From NCBI RefSeq assembly GCF_003589595.1, contig NW_020653750.1, forward strand, positions 4,048,828 through 4,112,827: a stretch of DNA of 64,000 nucleotides, given 5' to 3'. The notes below the pieces were generated by a model that saw only the letters and a list, made by a program, of their open reading frames with translations, made no database searches and had not been told where the DNA came from. This stretch comes from Hyposmocoma kahamanoa (taxonomy: Eukaryota > Arthropoda > Insecta > Lepidoptera > Cosmopterigidae). Shown one piece after another: positions 57,562 to 64,000 of this stretch (position 1 is the stretch's first letter; each line of letters begins with the position of its first letter). The translations under genes and the position numbers were made by a program.

Positions 57562-58070
57562 TTAAAATGGAAACTGTTGTCCTGTTCTTTGAACTCTTTC
57601 CAAATGTAATTCGAACAATAACTTATTATCATAATAATAACTGCTTTGTGAGGAATTTATTCCTGGATCATAGGAGGGTCTTCTTTCGGAGTCTGAAGAC
57701 GAACTTGGAGAAGAGATTCCATTGTCTGTATTAATACCATTGACATGACTAGATTCTGGCATATGCGCGCTGCTTCTGTTTCCCAAATTATTGTTTATGT
57801 GCAAGTTGTTGATCCGCTTAGATAGCGGCATGAACTCGCAAGTGTCATCTTCTCTGGATCTTTTTCTGTAACAGATAAGTACAAATTTTGTTACTAAGTA
57901 CAATGTGAATAACATGTGTAATTTACAAGGAATGAAAAACAGTGTGATAGAAAGTTTGCAAGAAAATAGTACCAGTACCTATTATTTTCTGTCATAGTAC
58001 TGAAAGCATAACTTCCATTGTTGCTTACGCTAGTGTTCCAGTTCCCTGTTAGACCTTCCACAAAAGTCAT
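57562..58070 (-). CDS. FAM104/VCF-like small protein, two exons
   Basis: Exons 58070-57979 and 57865-57562 join in phase (92 + 304 nt) to give 131 residues. The donor is AATAG/GTACTG and the acceptor CTGTTACAG. Order: MTFVEGLTGNWNTSV start; basic cluster ENNRKRSREDD at the junction; PLSKRINNLHINNN; a Ser/acidic linker (SSPSSSSDSERR); and the C-terminal helix YYYDNKLLFELHLERVQRTG. A basic nuclear-signal-like segment followed by a Ser-rich linker and a C-terminal helix of this style fits FAM104 proteins, which in mammals are nuclear cofactors of the VCP/p97 ATPase that bind through that helix. This assignment is from memory of the family pattern. The start codon sits directly after a TTTTGAGCAG acceptor-like word, so an upstream non-coding exon is possible. 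Confidence 0.6.
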
Positions 58071-58192
58071 CTGCTCAAAAAGCTCCGGCCACGAAAAGAA
58101 ATTAATAGCAGGATGAAATCATATGTAACAAGACAAAATTTAGTCACTTCGCAGTAGATGTAAACGTCTATTAATTTAGCTGGTAGTAATGA

Positions 58193-58411
58193 ATGAGTGA
58201 CAATTCTGACAATGTGTCAATGACAGTAGATGACTCAGTGTTGCCAGGATCAAATCTCGCATTATCTCGTTGGTATGCAAAATCAGCTGATATTCTCATT
58301 TTTAAAGAGATTAAATATCATCGTTCTTTAAATCTTGTAGATACATCAGCGCTTAATATTTTCAAGGAAAAAGCGCGGGAAACTTCTAAGAAGGCGGACG
58401 TACATTTGTAA
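58193..58411 (+). CDS. Unrecognised 72-residue open frame, divergent from FAM104-like gene
   Basis: The frame starts MSDNSDNVSMTVDDSVLPG and continues with SRWYAKSADILIFKEIKYHR and a Lys/Glu-rich end. It has a plausible start and is coded without an intron, 122 bp from the FAM104-like start on the opposite strand. That arrangement would suit a shared promoter. I know no family with this sequence and cannot exclude chance or a remnant of something larger. Confidence 0.3.
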   Translation: MSDNSDNVSMTVDDSVLPGSNLALSRWYAKSADILIFKEIKYHRSLNLVDTSALNIFKEKARETSKKADVHL

Positions 58412-59639
58412 CAAAAAATTTAAACTTGATTTTTATTGATTAATTCGATAATTTGAGTTGCGTAGTGTGAATATTTTAGAAGTTAGTATTCATCAATTGT
58501 ATTTGTGTATAAATTGCTGTAAATCTGGTAAATTTTGTAAATATTTTCTCTATGTGAGTTGCACGACCGAACCTCCTGATATTGCTTTGGGTGACTTAGG
58601 CCCTAATCTATGTCCCCCTGTGTTGGTCACAATGTAACTATACCTGCTAACGGTAGCGAAATGGACACTTAAGTGGTCTGTACAGCGAAAAAAAAAAACA
58701 TTGCAAAAGAATGAGGAGATGATCTCTGTAACACTAATGATGCAAATGAATTAGATTCTTACTATGGCAGTATGGAGAAAATATCAAAAATAGATACCGC
58801 CAATACTTTTAAACAACCATTCAACCGAAAAAGCTCTGGAAAAAACTTTACATACTCATTATGACAAAATACTGAACAAAGACTACCTCGATTCCACAGA
58901 ACACACAAATTGGTCGGAAAGAATAAATTCTATCAGATGTAGCTCTATATGTTGTATATGTGCAAAGAATTGAGGTTTCCCCTAATGACGGATCCTACCT
59001 TCATCCCATCTTCATCCCATTACCTTTGGCAATTTCTTGAAAAAAATACAACTTTCAAAATATTTTCACTGGTAGTGTCAAAAGAATAGGTCGCAATAGA
59101 TGTACTGTATCATTCTCCACAGTCCGAGATATTGAAATCTCGGACTGTGGAGAATGATATTTACAAATGAAAGAAATGGAAGGTACGAAAATAACGAAAG
59201 AAAACCTAAATGGCACAGTTGATGAAATTAAATTAAAGAAATTAAATTAAAGTTACAAATGTTATATTTTGTGGTGTTTTTTTTTTAGTCCATGCTTTTG
59301 TTGTCTCACCTTGTTAATAGTTTTTGTCAGTTTCAGTACATAGATATCGTTGGTTTCAGTCAACAATATGTACGTACGTGTGTGGCGCTCCAAACACACG
59401 CTGTTTCACTGATATGCGGCGAAAACGCTGCACATCATTTAGTCTGTTGTCAAACATTCAAGATAGTGGACGCAGATGGAGTCTCCTTTGAAAATTAATT
59501 TACAACGATGTGTTACTCACATTTCACTACTAGACTATTTGTGTGAACATAAATTTCACGTTTTAAATTATTCACATTGATTCGGTAAGTATTGTTGTGG
59601 TTTTTAATCTTTTGTGTATTATAATATTTGATAATCGCG
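58412..59639. other. Spacer, no gene recognised
   Basis: Short broken frames only (for example SYYGSMEKISKIDTAN around 58760). It contains the perfect hairpin at 59108-59159. Confidence 0.45.
59108..59159. repeat. Perfect snapback hairpin, 23-bp arms
   Basis: Arms 59108-59130 and 59137-59159 are exact reverse complements (outer TATCATTCTCCACAG, inner TCCGAGAT) around the 6-base loop ATTGAA. Confidence 0.95.
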
Positions 59640-59762
59640 AAACAGTATACAAAATTATTAATACAAAGATTGAACACTCAGAAAAAATTCCTTCAATCCG
59701 GCCGGTTCGAACTAGCATACCGTGTCAGACGCAATACCAACTAAGCCACGGAACGAACCAGC
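59640..59762 (-). repeat. tRNA-derived SINE (family S2), best-preserved head
   Basis: On the - strand: CCGTGGCTTAGTTGGTATTG (A-box-like), GACACGGTATGCTAG, GTTCGAACCGG (B box), CCGGATTGAAGGAATTTTTT and an AATCTTTGTATTAATAATTT tail. It supplies the uninterrupted tail used to show that mariner 1 landed in a SINE. Confidence 0.65.
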
Positions 59763-60845
59763 GGATCTCACGAATTTTTCTATGCTTGTTGTCAGGGGCC
59801 AACCTTAAGCAAAGAATCTTAAAGTTTGAATAACAAATGTATCTCAAAATTGTTAACTATGACAAAACCTTTTGCTAATTATCGTAGATTCCGCTCCGGC
59901 AATAGTTTAGCTTTTTTACAATTTTATTTTTGCTTAATTACCGTATAACGTGGTAATTGCAGTAGATTGGCAACACTGTCGCAGCTGTTTTCAATATTAT
60001 TTATTAAAACGCCATCTACCTTTACGAAAACATCGAAAATTTAAAATTGGTCTCGCCCACATTAGTTCTGAACTAGTAGTGGGTAATCTCGACTACGATG
60101 ATCTGAATGATTGAATTGGACCTGTGTCAATCGATCAATTCTGATAACCCGGGTCGATCATAACCCATGGCCGATGTAATCGGGTTAAATGACTCGATCA
60201 TATGATCGATCTTTTAGCGGGCGACGGCCGGCCGGTCTTATTCTTTTTTTTTACTCGCTAGGTGAAAGGAAACATTATTTATGTTTAGTTCCTATTCTCA
60301 ATTTGTAGAAACAATCTGATTTTCTGAGTTTATTACTTACTTAGGTGCTGAAATCTAAGAGTCAGACAGAAATACGTCATCACCAAATAATAAATAATAT
60401 TTACTCACCGTGCAGACGATTACCCCAATAGTACATCGTACTGTGTATACCCTTGCAACACGCTGTATACTATTAGTAATTTTCATAAAATTCAAAACAA
60501 AATGACCTAACGCAGCGTTAAGTCATTTATTTTAAATTATTTTAAAGTATGGACAATAAAACCACGGAAACTGAAGCACGGTGTCTACAAACACTCATCA
60601 CAGCATTAATAAGTATCAAACATAATAAAATATATATAATAAAACAATGAATCATATTCTTTTCAAAAACTTTTTGCAAATACATCCCAATACAGCTATT
60701 TAACGCGACTAGAGTTAGAAGAAAATTTGGGGTTTACTACACTCAAAAAACATTAATCACAACACAGGAACACACCGAAAAATAAACTAAACGAACTTAC
60801 AAAATTACCATGTTACGTACGAGATAGGATAGGATGATTGATTGA

Positions 60846-61013
60846 GGGTCGTATTCCAGAACTCTACTCAATGCTCAAGTCAGGATTTGAGCAGACTTGA
60901 GTATGATTTCTAGCACTGGAAATACGACCCTAATGGTTGAGTATGATTTCTAGTGCTTTGAATCATACTCAAGTCCTGACTTGAACATTGAGTAGAGTTC
61001 TAGAATACGACCC
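60846..61013. mobile_element. 168-bp MITE, copy 1, with TGA target duplication
   Basis: The left end GGGTCGTATTCCAGAACTCT continues ACTCAATGCTCAAGTCAGGA; the right end is the inverted copy. TGA occurs directly outside both ends (60843-60845 and 61014-61016), consistent with a three-base target duplication. The interior also has inverted AGTATGATTTCTAG words. Confidence 0.85.
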
Positions 61014-62835
61014 TGAAAGACTCGATGATTCGTTAACCCGTCCGTGATTGGTTAATTTTTGATTCGATAGGTTCTATCGAACGAATTTTCCATGAAACGA
61101 ATGGTCCATACGACCCGAACTAACAGAGTGAGAAGGCGAATCGGGTCGTGAGAACTTTACGTGAGAATGAACGAGACAACAATAATCTTGTCAGTTCCAG
61201 ATTTATTGTTATGTGAATTGTTGAATAATCTCAATTTTTATAAAAATAAAGTCAAATATTGCACGCATGACTTGTGAAACTCTAAAATGATCAGGTTATT
61301 TAGGAGCTTGTAACTCGGGTTATCGGGTCACAGGTACTGTTCGGATCATTTTGATTGGTTCGATCACGATATAGTGTATGATCTATGCCGTGTCCTTTAT
61401 TGGTACACGGCTTTCACGTAGTATCTCTTATTAGTTTGTGCGGCTTTCCATTGAGTCTCACAACTCCAAACGTAAGTCGCTGCGGATTCTATTCAATCAA
61501 TGATCGAGATTCTGAGTTTTTAAAATAGACACCATTTTTATTATTACTCATTTTAAGATAGGTATTTCAGTTAATCTCGTGTTGGTGCCATTTAACCCTT
61601 TTAAATAGATAGAGCACACTAACTTCAGCACTTACAATCATCGAACTCAGCCCATATTGATTATTTGGAGGTGGATGGTTGCGAACTCTAGGAGATGAGG
61701 AACTGTGGTTGATGCGGGCTAAGTCAATTCTTATGGCAATATTTTTTAAACTAAATAAATTTATAATAATTTTTTAATACAGACATTTCGCTTGTTTACT
61801 AGCTATCTGGTCCAAATGTCCCCAAATGAAACTTCGCTTCTTTTATTTGTCCGTACCGTAACAATTTGTAAAACAGTAACAATAAAGTTTCAATAGAAAA
61901 TCGAATATACATGAAGTTCACGAATTAGGAAAGTTTATTTACAAATAATATAAACAACACAAATTTAGGAGTCCAAAATCACAATTCGTCCAATATTTAC
62001 ACATATCAATAGTACATGAAACATTTAAAAATAAACATAAATTAAAACTCCGGAGCGGGCTTTACTTAAACTTTCGCAAATTACAATTACCATTACAATA
62101 CATTGTTTCCATAAACTCAAACGTAAAGAAATAACGTCAAAATTATAACATAGTTGGGAAAGAAGCACGAGCAGTCAATATTATGTATTACATGATGATC
62201 TATTACATTGTGAGTGCAACAGCGAAAATTGCTTGCTGCGCAATGTTTTCTCAAGTATAAAATTACATTTGTCTCTTTCATTTGACATGCCGTTGCCATG
62301 CAATCTTGCGAATAACGTCTCACTCTAATATCTACTTGCGATCGCCCCTTTGGATCGCCCGCTGACCGAAAGGAAGGCACAACAACGAACGAACCAACCT
62401 TATATTATACACTATGAACCAATCTTCCGAAAGGGAACCGAAGAGAGTTGCAATTGCGATCCGAATGTGCCAAACCCGGTCCCGGAGTTAATAACTCCAC
62501 GGAGTCGATAACATTGCATCGGATTCAATAAGGTTCATTTGAATCTTTGACTCCGGAGTTACCCATGTCTATTCTGAACAACCACGAGTACATTGTATAC
62601 TATAGTAAACGATAACCATCACTAAGTAGTATGTGGCGATAACCATTACTAGCGTATGTAGTCTTTGTTGCTGAATAACAATGATTACATTTAGATGTGC
62701 GACACTAACAATATCAAAATATCTGGTAGAGTAGGATTCTGTCGTCGGGCCTACAGCCGTTGGTTAACTTAAAACATCTAACATTTACCGATTTCTTTCG
62801 TTATACAACGTTCATATAGCACATTTAGAGACTAT

Positions 62836-63006
62836 GGGTCGTATTCTAGAACTGTATTCAATGCTCAAGTTAGGACTTAAGTTTCAAAGCACTAGAAATC
62901 ATACTCAAGTCCTTGCCATTAGGGTTGTATGTCCAGTGCTTGAAATCATACTCAAGTCTGCTCAAATCCTGACTTGAACATTGAGTAGAGTTCTGGAATA
63001 CGACCC
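62836..63006. mobile_element. 171-bp MITE, copy 2, opposite orientation
   Basis: The same termini as the element at 60846 but reversed relative to it, judged by the asymmetric interior (CAAAGCACTAGAAATCATAC). Flanks are TAT and TTA, so the target duplication is not clean. Confidence 0.85.
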
Positions 63007-63469
63007 TTAATCTTTCTAATTTGTGATTTAGAGCTAGCTCTACAAGATAACACTCTTGCAATCCGACAAACGAAATAGGAGTGCTTGATATATATCGATA
63101 ATATATATATCGAATCAATCCGATACTATTGTATCATTCGGTATCGATATATTTTATCCGGTATATGAAAAATCGTACAAAGTAGAAAGTACACAATTCA
63201 AAATTGTACTTGCAGAAACGAAACGCACTTCGAGCGCTGATTCGCTGGTCATCCGTTTGTGTAACGTAGTGGTTATGTTCTCATGGGTTAGCCGCACACA
63301 GACGACCGAAAAACGGCACAACTATGCGTACTTTATACAGCAGTTGTGCCTTTTTTCGTTCTGGGGGCAGAATATTGCTTGTGTGCAAGCGATATTGTTG
63401 TGTTGGGAACATACGTAAACTTGGATTGTCAATAACATTATTATAATAATAATAAAGCGTACACTCAAC

Positions 63470-63655
63470 ATGGCCCCGCACTAGGGAAACCTTGTATCTC
63501 GGGTGCCATGGACACACTCAAATTACACCCAAACTCACAATATTTGTACATTCTACAATAAATGTAGGATATACAAATATTTATCCCGGCCCAGGAATCA
63601 AACCTGGAACCTATGCGTGGCAGTGGTAATCGTTCAGTCATGGAGGCAGTTATTG
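63470..63655 (-). repeat. tRNA-derived SINE (family S1), longer copy
   Basis: It shares GCCCCGCACTAGGGAAACC, GGGTGCCATGGACACAC and the tRNA-like CCCAGGAATCAAACCTGG part with 22955-23190, in the same order and on the same strand. Confidence 0.65.
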
Positions 63656-63921
63656 TATGTGTGCCAATCAGGATATAAAAATAAGAAATACATTTAATTG
63701 TTGAGTCAAAACAGATGGTTTTACTTATTTACTCTTAGTAAAATTTACTTCCTTTTATCTTTTTGAATGATTTATCGAAAATATCAATGATTTGTACCGA
63801 TATATCGCAAAATATCGATACAACATTTAGATATATCACATCGGAAAAAATATCGATATTTTTTACATGAACATCACTAAAACAAAACGTAAAATAGTTT
63901 GCATTTACATGAGAATGAAAA

Positions 63922-64000
63922 GATGGCGGTGTTTAGTCAAAGTGAGTATTTACTTCAAATACTAACAGATGGCGGCACTTATCACACAAGTTCTGGTTCT
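63922..64000 (+). other. Open frame running off the window end
   Basis: From AAAGATGGCGG the + strand reads MAVFSQSEYLLQILTDGG and stays open to the last base. A GTGAGT donor-like word lies at codon seven. It could be the first exon of a gene to the right, but 26 codons are too few to judge. Confidence 0.2.

Larger units (their letters stand above)
59763..64000. other. Right-end spacer with MITEs and repeats
   Basis: No complete gene was recognised. It contains GATCGATC-like words near 60050-60240 and 61320-61380, two MITEs (60846 and 62836), a SINE (63470), and TATCGATA-type words near 63090-63165 and 63800-63860. AATAAAC near 61935 on the - strand might be a poly(A) signal, but no exon of a matching gene was found. 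Confidence 0.45.

Noticed and set aside
62117..62380. 87-codon - strand frame as a gene
   Set aside because: No domain and no exon context.
1..64000. CRISPR arrays, operons or bacterial-type defence systems
   Set aside because: No regularly spaced repeats and no prokaryotic coding style; the window is insect nuclear DNA.

Overview
ORGANISM. This is eukaryotic, AT-rich, intron-containing insect DNA, most likely from a moth or butterfly. The evidence is: complete mariner (DD34D) and Tc1 (DD34E) elements, jockey-like non-LTR retrotransposons, a SINE of the type common in Lepidoptera, a very abundant GTGACGGG-containing interspersed repeat, and a non-LTR 3' end finishing in an (ATTCT)n tract. 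No prokaryotic feature is present. LAYOUT. The host genes I can support are three related C2H2 zinc-finger genes plus one small unrelated gene. Gene A lies on the + strand (visible exons 10230-14598; its 5' part was not found). Gene B lies on the - strand (coding 28811 to 20789, eight exons, about 471 aa). Gene C lies on the - strand (coding 54541 to 42413, twelve exons, 531 aa). A and B are convergent, while B and C are head-to-tail. Just upstream of C is a two-exon gene on the - strand (58070 to 57562, 131 aa) that resembles the FAM104/VCF family. I built these gene models by hand by joining exons at GT-AG borders; every junction keeps phase, which is the main support for them. GENES TOGETHER. 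B and C share an MNF start, a splice acceptor just upstream of the start, a basic Lys-rich segment ending RPKPG, and four adjacent fingers. All three genes break the last finger with an intron at the same place (CGKG/FYRKDH). A and C also share a short C-terminal motif (PEITI, then VP.QI..P..MV) that B lacks. They look like a local duplicated family of putative nuclear DNA-binding regulators. MOBILE DNA. Introns and spacers are full of transposons: two almost identical, apparently intact mariners in opposite orientation (1862-3141 and 24463-25740), a Tc1 element with one frameshift (32380-33924), three degraded non-LTR elements (about 5085-7640, 29600-32345 and 48840-53400) plus fragments, several MITE families, and at least three tRNA-derived SINE families. 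Both mariners sit inside older repeats. LESS USUAL. The window holds an unusual number of long, almost perfect, short-loop hairpins. One of them (3961-3997) can be shown, by comparison with sister repeat copies, to be an 18-base inverted insertion, which is the signature of a replication template switch. I consider that process and the three-gene zinc-finger cluster to be the most interesting content.
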